A stretch of 64,000 bases of DNA, taken from NCBI GenBank assembly GCA_018806915.1, contig JAGKQI010000020.1, positions 1-64,000 on the forward strand, in the 5' to 3' direction. Below are positions 20,907 to 30,935 of this stretch, piece after piece (positions within the stretch are counted from its first letter, which is position 1; each line of letters starts with the position of its first letter). Source of the DNA: Phytophthora colocasiae (lineage: Eukaryota > Oomycota > Peronosporomycetes > Peronosporales > Peronosporaceae). The translations under genes were made by a program, and so were the position numbers. A model generated the notes under the pieces. The model saw only the letters and a program-made list of their open reading frames with translations. It made no database searches and had not been told where the DNA came from.

Positions 20907-20920
20907 GGTTATGAGCCCAA
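20907..20920 (+). other. Copia primer binding site (half-tRNA type)
   Basis: GGTTATGAGCCCAA follows the LTR directly. Its complement TTGGGCTCATAACC is the anticodon stem-loop of initiator tRNA-Met, with the CAT anticodon visible, not a tRNA 3' end. Copia of Drosophila and Ty5 prime from such a half tRNA. Confidence 0.7.
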
Positions 20921-22129
20921 GGACGCTGGCGAAGTCTCGCCACGACAGACACCTCCGCTACCTGCGAAAGAGGTTGCGCCAGGTACTGGTGGCGGTGATC
21001 CTGCTGCCCACGAAAGGGGTAGCTCGCCTGATGAAGGAAAAGCCGCTCCCGGAATGGAGGATATGATGGTGCTGCTGAGGCAGCTGACCACCAAGGTGAA
21101 CATGCTGGAGAAGGCGGTCACGCCTCGGGGAGCGCCGGTGTCTCCTGACCAACCGCTGAGGCGAAGCGTCTTCCGTCAAGCGATTGAGGAGGGCGGGAGC
21201 CTCGGGATGCGGCAAATGCACGTTGACGAGCTTGGAGGTGGACATGTGGGCCTGGGGTCCAGACTCCCTGGAGGATGGGCGCGTGCTGGCTATCTTGACC
21301 ACGAAGTGGACCGCGGGGTTCCACAGTACCAAGCGTACCGCCCGCCCCCGGTCCAAGCACACGCGCAGCAACAGCCACAGCAACAACATGCTGAGCCTGT
21401 CATGGCAGCTGAACCACGCGTCCCCCCGCAGAGAGGCTAAGCTAGCGCTACGCGCATTCGGACGGTAACGAGGTCTACAAAGGTCTAGGATCTGGCTTTG
21501 AACAGTGGGCATTACTGTTCATTGAGCAGGTTGAGATGGCCGAGATCGCCTTCTGCCGCTATCGCTGGACGGAACGGGCGAAGGTCAATAAGTTCGCAGA
21601 GCATCTGCGAGGCAAAGCTGAAAAGTACTTCCATCAACATGTGCAGCGGTGGTGGGCTACCCAGCCAAATCTTTGGTTTGTGATGGAACAAATGAATGCG
21701 GCGTTCCGTGTGAACATCTCCAATCAGCAGGCGATGAGGATGTTTTCAGCCCGGAAGGAGAGCTCGCGTACATGGAATGACCACTTCCTTTACCTGAATG
21801 CGCTAATGGGGGCTACCAACGCGTCGCCGAGTTTGGTGCTGGAAAACGTGGTGAAGTACGCTGACCCGGATTTGAAGATCGCTATGATGGCGAAGTACGA
21901 CCCTACGAGGCCAGACCCAATGCAACAGGCAAGTGAGCTTGTGGCGTGGGCTCAAGCACTGAAGGACGAGGACAAGACGTTCAAAGGATCAGGAAGGACA
22001 CAGTCAGCAAACGTCACAGCTGGCAGGAAATGCTACAAGTGTGGCAATGTCGGCCACATCCGGCGCGATTGTCCTGAAAAGAGCACAAGAACGATGGTGG
22101 TGACGAGAGTAAGATCAAATGGTCTTTGA
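20911..22129 (+). pseudogene. Copia gag
   Basis: A leader frame (21054-21440) with a coiled-coil start (MMVLLRQLTTKVNMLEKAV) ends at a stop near 21440. The capsid follows in the frame that contains 21536-22129: FCRYRWTERAKVNKFAEHLRGKAEKYF, then LEELVAW-type helices, and one zinc knuckle CYKCGNVGHIRRDC near the end. At least one break lies between the two parts. Length and order fit an oomycete Copia gag. Confidence 0.75.
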
Positions 22130-25100
22130 ATGTTCAGGAACATGGCCTCGGGACTGACGACTGGATATTGGACAGTGGTGCAAGTCGTCATATGGTGAAC
22201 GACAAGACGATGCTCAGGGACGTCACGGAATGCCACGACGCGGAGGAGAGTTTTCAGCCCGATGGCACAAAGCTTGAGGTGACGCTGAAGGAACAGCTGT
22301 GCTTAAAGCGATGGTGGACGGCGTCCAGGCCGAGATCACACTGAGGAACGTCTACTATGCACCTAAGCTAGCCAGGAACCTGATGTCGTACTGCTTGTTG
22401 CTGAAAATGGGCTGCAAGGTGGCTGATCACAATGGCTGTGTGGCAGTATTGAAGGGCAACCCTACACGAGTGGTGTTCTACGCGGATATCAAGAGCAACG
22501 TACTGGTAGCAAGAGTGCAATGTGGTCGACAGCGCTCTGTGCAACAGATGAAAGAAGTTGTGATGAGCGCCGTGGTGGAGGAAGACCGCCATCTCACCTC
22601 TCGAATTGTTCAGAAGGATACTTTGGTCGGCTTTCACGAGAGGTTTGGACATCTTGCATTTGATACAATCGAGCGGATCGCGAAAGACCCAGCCTCTGGG
22701 ATTGAGATTACTAGCCACAAGCGGGTCAACTGTCGTGTATGTGCTGAAGGCAAGCAGACGCGCCCAACAGCCGACGAAAGACACTGGGAGCATGCTCCAG
22801 TTGATCGTGTGGGGCGGTGATTTGCAGTGACGAAAGGCCCTGTTACGCCCCGAGACCGACGTGGAAATCGATACTTGGTGAACTTCGTGGACCATAAGTC
22901 CAATTACTGCCGCGTGTTCTTGGCGAAGACGAAGGATCAGGCCGCCAAATACTTCGAACAATTTCTGACCTGGTTCGAGAAGCAATTTGGGTGCAAGGTT
23001 CGTGTCCTACGTACTGACGGAGGTGCAGAATACAACAACGTGGACGAGTTTTGCAAGCAATCAGGAGTGGCCCGTCAGAAAGAGCGAGGCCAGGAACCAA
23101 GCTGCCAAAGTTAAATCAGAGAGGATGCACCCAACGGTGATGAACATCGTGCGCTGCATGCTGTTTGCTTCCGAGTTGCCACTGACATTTTGGGAGATGC
23201 GGCAGAATATGCGGTCTATGTATTGAACCGCAGTCCCACCCGTGCAAACGATGACCGAATGTCGCCGCTGGAGGTGCTCTCGGGACGTGCGCCAAGTTTG
23301 CAAGACATTGTGGTTTTGGATCTGCTTGCGCTGTATTCGTTGACACTAGCAAGAAGAATCTGCAAAGCGTTCTCAGCGTGGAGTTGTGATCGGAAAAAGC
23401 GACGAAACAAAGGGTATCGAGTATACTTACCGAGAGAGCAACAAGGTTGTGGTGACCCGCCATGTAAAGGACATCGAGACGTTGAAACAGGCTGACAGCG
23501 ACCGCATTTCACAGCAACTAATTCTTGAAGAACTTGCAGAAATGGCCAACGGTAGAACGAGTCCTGGCGCGAGCAATGTCACGGAAGACGTGAAGAATGC
23601 GCCTGAAACTGGAAATTCTAAAGGAGAGAGCCAAGCCACGTCGGTCACAGCGCGTGAGGAAGAAATCTGTTCGACGCCGTGAAGCTGATGGAGATGACGA
23701 CGGAGGGTCGGAAGGAGCACTGGTCTCAAGTGCTGTACATGTGGAAGATACTCATGCGGATGATAAGGAGCCAGCAAATTTGCTGCTGCCAGACGTTGCG
23801 CGGAAAGTGAGAAATGGCGGGCCGCGGGCGAAGAAATTGCTTCTCTGGAAGCGAACGACACTTGGAAAGTTGTGAAGGTGTCTCCGGGTACCGCTCGACT
23901 ACACTCGAAATGGGTATATAAGAAGAAACGGGATGGCAATGGCAAAATCCAGCGCTACAAAGCTCGACTCGTAGCATGCGGAAATGAGCAAGTGTTCGGT
24001 ATTGACTACTTGTTCACATTTGCTGCGGTGATGGAACTGCCAAGTGGAAAAGCTGTGCTTGCACTTGCAAGAATCTGGCGCGTGCCAGCGAGGCACGGTG
24101 ATGTGCCGAATGCGTTCGTGAAGGCATCGACGAAGAAGGCTTAGAAATCTGCCTGTACATTCCCGACGGAATGGAGTTTACGGCAGCTGAGCTAGCAGCT
24201 TTGGGTGTCAAAGACGTTAGTGAACTCGGCTTGTTGCTCGGAAGAAGCCTTTATGGGCTTAAGCAAGCTGGAAGGCTGTGGCGTAAGTTACTGCACAAAA
24301 CGCTTGTTCAGGTCGGATTCAGGCAATGTTTGTCCGATTCGTGCGTCTATGTGAAGACTGACGTTGGTGGAATAACTGTTGTGGAGGACATACGTTGACG
24401 ATTTGCTGGTCACCGCTACTTCCGGCGCCGCGCGTCGACTCATTTTGCTGATATGGCAATCCTGGAACTCAGGACTTGGGACCAGCATCGATGTTCCTCG
24501 GGATGAGGATCAGCTACGACGATGAGCGTGGATATACGATTGACCAAGAGCATGCCATCACGGAAACGCTGATCGCGCATGGCTTAGAAAATGCCAACAG
24601 CGTTCGACTGCCTATCGCAGCGGGCGATCCACCCTTGACGACGATGGGAAGTTACTGCCTATTAAGTCGGCTCCCGATGGCAAAGAACCGACGGTGAAGG
24701 ACTTTCAGGCCTTGGTTGGGAGTCTCCTGTGGATCGCACGTGGCACAAGACCTGACATTTCGTTTGCTGTTCACCGCGCGAGTCGGTAAAGACTCACGCT
24801 CCCACTGCTCAAGACTGGAAGCAGCGAAGCGAATCGCACGGTATTTGAGTGGAACGCGTGGTTTGAAGTTGCGCCTGACGGATGATGTGCAAGATGGCGC
24901 GAAAGAAATTGTCCGTTTGTGTTGCTGGTCTGATGCAGACTTTGCTGGAGACGTGCAAGATCGCAAATCTGTCAGCGGCGTCATAGTCAAGTAAATGGAA
25001 TGACGATAGATTGGGAGTGCAGAAGCAAACCGCTGTCGTGCTGTCAACTGCAGAAGCAGGTTGTCGCAGCATCTGTTGGCGGCCAAAATGTGTTGGAGTT

Positions 25101-25381
25101 TACGCGAGCTGTTCGGAGAGATTGGCTTAAAGGTAAAGCTGCCAATCGAGATGATGATGGATAACCAGGCAGCGCTGAAACAGATCACCAACGAGGCAAG
25201 CTCGGGGAGGGCCAAGCACGTGGATATCAAGGTCAAATTCTTGCGAGATTACGCTGAGCGAGGTGTCGTTCTGCCCACGTACGTCGGAACCGCCGATATG
25301 TTAGCGGACTTGCTGACGAAGGCTCTTCCAGGAGAACGAGTACTTCAACTACGAGAGAAGATCGGGTTAACTGGTGAGTGA
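22126..25381 (+). pseudogene. Copia pol (protease, integrase, RT, RNase H), frameshifted
   Basis: Protease: DDWILDSGASRHMV at 22160. GAG-pre-integrase: HERFGHLAFD and NCRVCAEGKQTR. Integrase core: VNFVDHKSNYCRVF and VRVLRTDGGAEYNN, then a break (23080). RT: SKWVYKKKRDGNGKIQRYKARLVACG, GRSLYGLKQAGRLW, and an expected YVDD-type motif that reads VDDLLVT after a frame change. RNase H: EMMMDNQAALKQ and AKHVDIKVKFLRD. The parts lie in at least eight phases. The order integrase before RT confirms Ty1/Copia. Confidence 0.8.
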
Positions 25382-25407
25382 TAGAGCCTCACTGCGCAGG
25401 GACGGAG

Positions 25408-25536
25408 TGTTGGAAGTTACGTCGTAAGCGGTAGTGGATAAGGTACCTCGCGTGGGTTAATTCTGCGCAGCGAGACTGTACGGCACTGATAGTAAATCAC
25501 TTTTCCTTTTCCCTTCTAAAGCGTACACATTCAATA
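25408..25536 (+). repeat. Copia 3' LTR
   Basis: 129 bp, identical to the 5' LTR. It is followed by the AGGCT duplication at 25537-25541. Confidence 0.88.
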
Positions 25537-25701
25537 AGGCTGCCTCTATTGGGGAAGACTACGTGATTTTGTCACGGGTTTATTTTTCCCGGTAAACCTG
25601 AAGCGGCCTTTCGTACCGAAAACCCTTAGTCAAAAAGCGGTATCCTGCCACGTGTTTTTCACTACGTGATTTTCATTTTCCAGGGCTTCTGAAAGTCTCT
25701 A

Positions 25702-26324
25702 ATGTCGTCTAATATACACCTTTGTCGATCACATTGAGTCCTCAATGTCGTAACTTACCGCCACTACTTCAGATCAGACAAGAACATAACTGCAGTCATG
25801 GCAACAAAAGGTACACCAATTCAAGGAAGTGTGTGTTACAACTCGACACTTCCTAACACTCATCAATTGACACGCAGGCCTCTTATTGCTTTGAGCGTAT
25901 ACAGTATGTATTCCACTACACAATACTGTACTGCACCCTGGCCTACAAAAACCCCCATCAGGCTCCATTCCCGAGTTAAGGACCAACCCACAGGCTTTAG
26001 TTGACGCCTGAAATGTCCAAAATCAATGTCACGTGCCACCTCGACAGCGGATTCCTTTGTTCTGCGGCTTGTCAGATGTGCGCCATTGAGCTAATGAATG
26101 GTTTGTGTGACTGTCGGCACCTGGATTCTTTCCCGCTTTCAAATCATCAAGATAGATCGTCCTGGTTCTGAAGGTGGTCCAAATCACCTCTAGCATCTTA
26201 TGCTCCAATTTAGACTTGATTAAAGTATTGCCCGATCCATTTTCTATTGTTAATTGCCGTATGTCGTAACTTACGACATAGTGATTTTGCTATGGCGTAA
26301 GATACGACGTTGGGAGTAGAGGGG
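25702..26324. other. Non-coding right part of the TTAA element
   Basis: About 620 bp without a supported gene. It contains CGTAACTTACGACATA-type words near the right end that could fold back on themselves. Confidence 0.5.
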
Positions 26325-26577
26325 TTAAGTAACTTCTTGAATAACTACGTAGTCGTATTCATCTATCATCAAGTTTAGGTATTTTCGATCATAGATTCAG
26401 GTTTATGGATGAATATCATTAAGCCTCCGACTTCACTAGGAATTACTAAAGACCTATTTCGGCCAATAGAATGCACCATAAATCATAATTTCGCATTATT
26501 AGCGAATAAACAGTCACGATCTATTTTAATTTTAACCAATCAGAGGCGTATCCAGATCGTAAAAGACGCGTGTCCAC

Positions 26578-26602
26578 GCCTCCGACGTATCGTGTCGGAG
26601 GC
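26578..26602. promoter_or_regulatory. Candidate recombinase core site (lox-like palindrome), right copy
   Basis: The same perfect 9-7-9 palindrome as at 15624-15648, 85 bp before the recombinase ATG at 26687. Extra CTCCGAC half-words occur at about 26423, 26667 and 26675. Confidence 0.45.
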
Positions 26603-26686
26603 TTATAGCAAAATATTGATATCCTCTTACATTTCCCTTCACATATTTTACGAATAACAATCACCCTCCGACTTCTCCGACCACCC

Positions 26687-28680
26687 ATGAGTCTTAACGA
26701 CCTTGCACCTACTAACACGAAGCGTGCCCGTGAAGGTGCAGCGAAAGCGTTCTTGAAATTCTTAAAAGACGAAGACGTAAGCTGGGAGTATCTGGAGGCT
26801 TGTATGCGGCAGGAAAACGCTGCCGCCAATCTCGAAGCCGTAGTGGACAAGTTTGGTATGCATCTCGCCTTCAAGGAAGGCCGCAGGGGACAGCTCCTAT
26901 CCAGACACTCGGTGATGCAGTACTACCAGCAAGCCAAGAATGGCTGCTCGAACGGTTTCCTCAGCATCGCATCGCCGTGGACAAGAATCTGCTGAAGAAG
27001 GGTCAAGTGCTAGAGCGACACTGTATGAAACGCACCGGCCTGCACAAAGAAAACACTTAAGAAGATGACCGAGCACCTATATTCGACTGCTGTTACTGCT
27101 GGTGACTATCAAGATGCTTCGCTACTCTTACTTTGGTACCTGTTTGGCCGTGCTTCGGACTTGACGCTTCTTCGCAAGGCAAACCTATCAATTGGCTCCG
27201 GTGACATCTTCTTCGTTCGCTTCATCCGAGTCAAGACTTCTGAAGAGCAGGGCTTGTCGCTCTTCCCGGATGATGATTTTGCTACCTGCCCTTTACTCGC
27301 CATCGCCCTTGCATTGATCACCCAGCAGTCTACAACGGTGGCGGTGCTCAGCCAACTTCCAGAGCAACAGCTCGCGTCTCAAGCTGCAGTCGCCCCGGCA
27401 ATTCCGTTACTTGACTTGATCAACCATCCGGAATCCATGGCTCAACCCGCGACGCTTGGAGACAATGTTAAAAGCGTCAACGCGTTACCCGGCATCCACA
27501 GCTACGTGAACCGAGTTCTGGATCGAGTCGCCGCTACGGCAGGTGTTGCTGAGAAGTTGACATCGCACTTGTTCCGCCGTGGAGGGGCTTAACACGCTAA
27601 TGGAGCAGGCATGTGCGTCCAGGGATCTTCGATAGAGAAGCGTGGAACATGACTGCGACGAACAAGGCTTTCGCATACGTCTTCAACACTCCGGCAGAAG
27701 ACCACAAAGTTGGAAGAGTCTTGAGTAGTCATTCTCCTGACAGGCCCGTTCATCTTCTCTCACTGGATATCTTCGACGTTTACACTCAAGTGAAGATACG
27801 AGGCGTTGCGTCGGCGCTCTTTTGGTCTTCGTTGGGTCTGGAGATGCCATCGTACAACATCAATGCGCGCGTGCTCGACACTCTCATGGCGTATCTACTG
27901 CGTCATTACCCGGAATTGGAGCGATTGAATGCTAACGGTCCTGCTGTTCAACGGATTGAAGCTTGCGCTTTGGAGAAAGCTATCACCTTGAACGAGCTTC
28001 TGGCGTGGTCATCTCACCTAGCCTGTAGCACAAGAACACCAACCACTCCAAGCATCACAGAGAGTACACACGCACCAGCAATCACGCCAGACATCACAGA
28101 GCATCCAGTGTTTCGTCACCAAGCAGCGTTGATTGAGCAGTTAATCCAAGTAAATCAAAAGCTTAACACTCGTCTAGCTGCGATGGAGGCCACAATCTAT
28201 AACAAACAGCAACCAGCACATGGAACACGTGAGGATTCAAGCGCAGATCGACCGGCAAAGCGACGACGTACCTCTACAGCGTCCAGCTTAAAGGATGCGT
28301 GGTTCACGTGGTATACGCAAGTGCCTCGCATGTGGGCTTCAACAGACAAGTCCACAAAACACACCCGATCCACCGCCAAGCTAGTCGTCGCATTCATGAA
28401 GCTCTTCATTCCCACCGGCTTCAACTTGGACGAGACGGCCGCGTAGTACCCTGATCGTGCTGATGTCCGGAGAATTAGCCGAGACACAGCTCCTCTCCTT
28501 TCTCCGCAAACACAGCATCACTTCTCGGGGCGCTCAAAATGTCTTGAAGTCCATGCGCACGCTCCACAAGACCGGCCATCTTAACGAGCACATTCGCCGC
28601 TATCAACGCCTTCAAGCGGCAGGTCTTATCGTGGATCCAGCACCCGCGCACACGCAAAATATCATTGATTTAGTATGTGC
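26687..28680 (+). pseudogene. Crypton tyrosine recombinase, right copy, disrupted
   Basis: It starts at the ATG at 26687 like the left copy. The core-binding part loses one base near 26940. The catalytic part (27065-27592) ends at a TAA where the left copy has CAA, directly after the HLFRRGGA motif, and a second single-base loss follows near 27628. The C-terminal part continues (27613-28446) through a low-complexity linker to a domain with DAWFTWYTQVPRMW and LVVAFMKLFIPTGFNL, a block I associate with the C terminus of oomycete Crypton proteins. It is then out of phase to about 28680. This copy shows the full gene length the left copy has lost. Neither copy is intact. Confidence 0.75.
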
Positions 28681-28687
28681 CCCATAA

Positions 28688-28844
28688 TTACCAAATACGT
28701 ACCTCCCGCTGTGCACCAGTCGATCGTCCTATTGTGTTCTTGTGCTCACTGTGCAATTTCCTTCTCGATCGCAATGCCTGTGAAGCCTTCCAAGAACGAC
28801 GTCAGCTCCGCCAAGGAGTTTAAGACGGTATGTATTGCTGCAAG
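28688..28844 (+). other. Short unassigned flank before element B
   Basis: A 37-codon open stretch (MPVKPSKNDVSSAKEFK) ends at a GTATGT that resembles a 5' splice site and is cut by the element B LTR 20 bp later. It could be the first exon of an interrupted gene. There is too little to assign. Confidence 0.25.
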
Positions 28845-30038
28845 TGTGACGAGGTGGGTGAACACTTTCCGGACTTTCTGAAAGAAAAACCCGGCCCAGA
28901 ACATATAGCTGGTGGCCAGTCCGATTCTGGAAGGAAACTTCCAGATGACACTTGAGAACTGGGGTCACTCTCTACCTTCCGGGATCCAAATGGGTATCCG
29001 GAAGGCGGAGTTGGCGTGTGACCTTGTGGTTATCCTCCTTGGTGTCGTTTGTCTTCGAGTATCCGAAGGGTATCACCAGGTGAGTTACTTTCAGGTGTGA
29101 TCAGATCCAAAGATTCAAAGTACCAAAAGTACTTCCAAATGCAGTTGGTTTTCTGGAAGGCAAAAGACTATTAGCAGAGTCCTCTTCCAACAGTTAACCA
29201 ATACAATACAGAGAGTTAATATGCAAAACACGCAGCCGCTCTTATTCTTTGTGGCCCTCGAGAGGTGGGCACTCCCAATGCCAGTCGACGGGGTCTACTT
29301 CCGGAACACTGACTCAGTTCCGGGACCCTAACAAGCGCACCACTTCCGGATAACCACTTGGTTTCCGGAAGACAATATCCAAGATCAGGATATCCAGATG
29401 CCTGTATATCCAAATATCCAAAATCCAAATGCAATCTAGACTAGGAATCCAGATGCAAACGTCCAATCACACAGTAGTTAATTCAATACAGTTCCAAGGG
29501 GCCAACTACTAACAACCTCCCAAAACGCAGTTATAATATGAAATGTGAATCCTGAATCCGGATTCCAACTGGAATATGAAACAGGAAGATCCCTTCCGGA
29601 TGCGCCGCCGGATCACTTACCCAACTTGGTCTCGAGCCTTTGGTGGAGAGTCCCGCGGCGATGTACGCAGTTGACGCGGCCGTACGCTGGCTCAGCTAAC
29701 TCGAAGCCCTCTGACAAGAGGCTGGTCCGCAGTGCTTTGCAGTATCTTCCAGGAAAACCTTCCAGAAGACCACTTGCGCCCTTGGTGGCAAATTGAACTC
29801 TCTGTTATTTATATACAAGTCTTCTGCTAAAGATTCTGCTAACATCTTGTTTTCACTATAGGAAGCGCACACTCATCAGGAGGCGCGTGTCTCTGGCGCG
29901 GAACCCCGAAGAATTCCGGCTAGTGCCGAACACATCCTGGTCGGTCGTCTTGGTCGGTCGGTCTTGACTTGGCTTGAGTATACTCCGAACCTCAATGTCC
30001 ATACTGGGTACAAATCAGGCAGGGTCCGGACGCCCTTG
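28845..30038 (-). repeat. 3' LTR of element B, outer part
   Basis: It corresponds to 56693-57886. It is interrupted at 30038 by element A and continues at 42922. Total LTR length without the insertion is about 1601 bp. It starts TGTGACGAGG (the other copy has TGTGGCGAGG). The flank to the left is Crypton-arm DNA. Confidence 0.9.
30035..30038 (+). repeat. Target duplication of element A (left)
   Basis: CTTG, repeated at 42922-42925. The uninterrupted site is visible in the other B LTR at 57884-57891 (GCCCTTGG). Confidence 0.9.
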
Positions 30039-30614
30039 TGTCCCGAGTGAGAACGGTGGCCACCGTCTCGGGCACGGTCCCGACCGTTCCCCCTCTCAAA
30101 CCCGATCCACGACCCGTCGCATTGTGGAAGACCATATGTATGGCGAAGAGTTGTTCGAGCCGGCCCCGGTCGCAGCCAGCACGAGGGTGAGTGCGCGCCG
30201 CTATTGCTAGGGAAACGAGGTCTGCGCGGCCAAGAAAGAGCGTAGAGCGTGCGCCAGGTTGCGTGTGAGCTGATGCCAAGGGCGGAAGACACGGACTAGA
30301 GCTACGCTGGGCTTAACAGCGCCCCGAGTATGTGTGAGGAAGGGGTGAGTGGTACCGTCGAGGAGGTACGGACCCGGGAAGGACAAGGAAGAGGACTTTG
30401 GAGGACATGAGACGTTGGAAAGCAGTGAAGGAAGGGCGTGCTGGTGGAGGTCAGTCGTGAATTTACCTTGGGCACCGCAGCACAAGCCCCAAGTCAAAGA
30501 ATAATCGCTTTTTATATTTTTCTTTACTTTTGTGGTGCGCTTTTATAGCTCTACCGTTCCGTTCTACTTGTAACCCGCAGCGTCTACCGTCCCGCCCAAG
30601 ACCGACTCGCGACA
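30039..30614 (+). repeat. 5' LTR of element A
   Basis: TGTCCCGAG to CGCGACA, 576 bp. It should hold the element promoter, but I see no clear TATA box. A TTTATATTTTTCTTTAC stretch near 30510 is the most AT-rich part. Confidence 0.92.
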
Positions 30615-30616
30615 CG

Positions 30617-30634
30617 TGGTGGAGAAGCAGGGTA
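30617..30634 (+). other. Primer binding site of element A
   Basis: TGGTGGAGAAGCAGGGTA starts two bases after the LTR. It begins with TGG, and its complement ends CTTCTCCACCA, like a tRNA 3' end with CCA. The tRNA is not identified. Confidence 0.6.
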
Positions 30635-30935
30635 CGGCATTCGTTGTCAAGTAAGAGCAAGTCGGAAGAGCCCGTGGAGTTGAAGAACCCGGCGTGTACG
30701 CGGTCTGGTATCGAGTCCAGACGGTCACGGTTGAGAAGCAAAGTCTCGGGGGCGCAGGGAGCGCGGAATTCCCGAGTTTGTGAGTTCCCACGGAACAGAA
30801 GTTGGAGTATCGAGAGTATTGGTCGGAAGAGTGAAGGTCAGAAGTAGAAGACGGTCCGGAAGAATTGGAAGTGAAGCGTTGGAGTATTGGAAGTTAAGTA
30901 TTAGAAGGGAATTGGGAGTATTGGAAGTTTGAAGA

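Larger units (their letters stand above)
20778..25536 (+). mobile_element. Ty1/Copia LTR retrotransposon, 4.76 kb
   Basis: The LTRs are 129 bp and identical by eye (20778-20906 and 25408-25536), begin TGTTGGAAG and end TTCAATA, and are flanked by AGGCT duplications. Internal order is gag, protease, integrase, RT, RNase H, which defines Copia. Identical LTRs mean a recent insertion, yet the coding region has many frame changes. The copy may have been moved by another element's proteins, or the sequence contains single-base errors. Confidence 0.9.
20476..25699. mobile_element. TA-flanked MITE-like element carrying the Copia insertion
   Basis: The left end GAGGCTTTCAGAAGCCCCGG matches the reverse complement of the right end (GAGACTTTCAGAAGCCCTGG) at 18 of 20 bases, and both ends are preceded or followed by TA. 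Without the Copia element it is about 460 bp with no coding capacity. TA duplication and short inverted repeats suggest a Tc1/mariner-type MITE, but the assignment rests on ends only. Confidence 0.6.
20332..26324. mobile_element. piggyBac-like TTAA element carrying nested insertions
   Basis: The insertion is precise against the empty left-arm site, is flanked by TTAA, and begins CCCCTTGGTTCCCAA and ends with the complement of CCCCTCTACTCCCAA. TTAA plus CCCC...GGGG ends is the hallmark of the piggyBac superfamily. No transposase is visible, so it is a non-autonomous member of about 0.8 kb once the inner insertions are removed. The right part (25702-26324) holds a repeated word CGTAACTTACG.CA (near 25748 and 26270) and no gene. 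Confidence 0.7.
18328..27910 (+). repeat. Right arm of the CRN-Crypton inverted repeat (with 6-kb insertion)
   Basis: It matches the reverse complement of 14323-17898. Identity starts abruptly inside the CRN header codons (base 18328, opposite 17898). It continues through the CRN gene to the TTAA at 20328-20331, resumes at 26325, and continues through the Crypton gene until the left arm ends. Beyond 27910 the right copy alone continues with the Crypton C terminus. Confidence 0.85.

Noticed and set aside
14323..27910. Inverted repeat as a fold-back sequencing artefact
   Set aside because: The arms differ in the CRN header, in point changes and by a 6-kb insertion with TTAA duplication, so they are separate DNA. 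Independent reads would still be useful.
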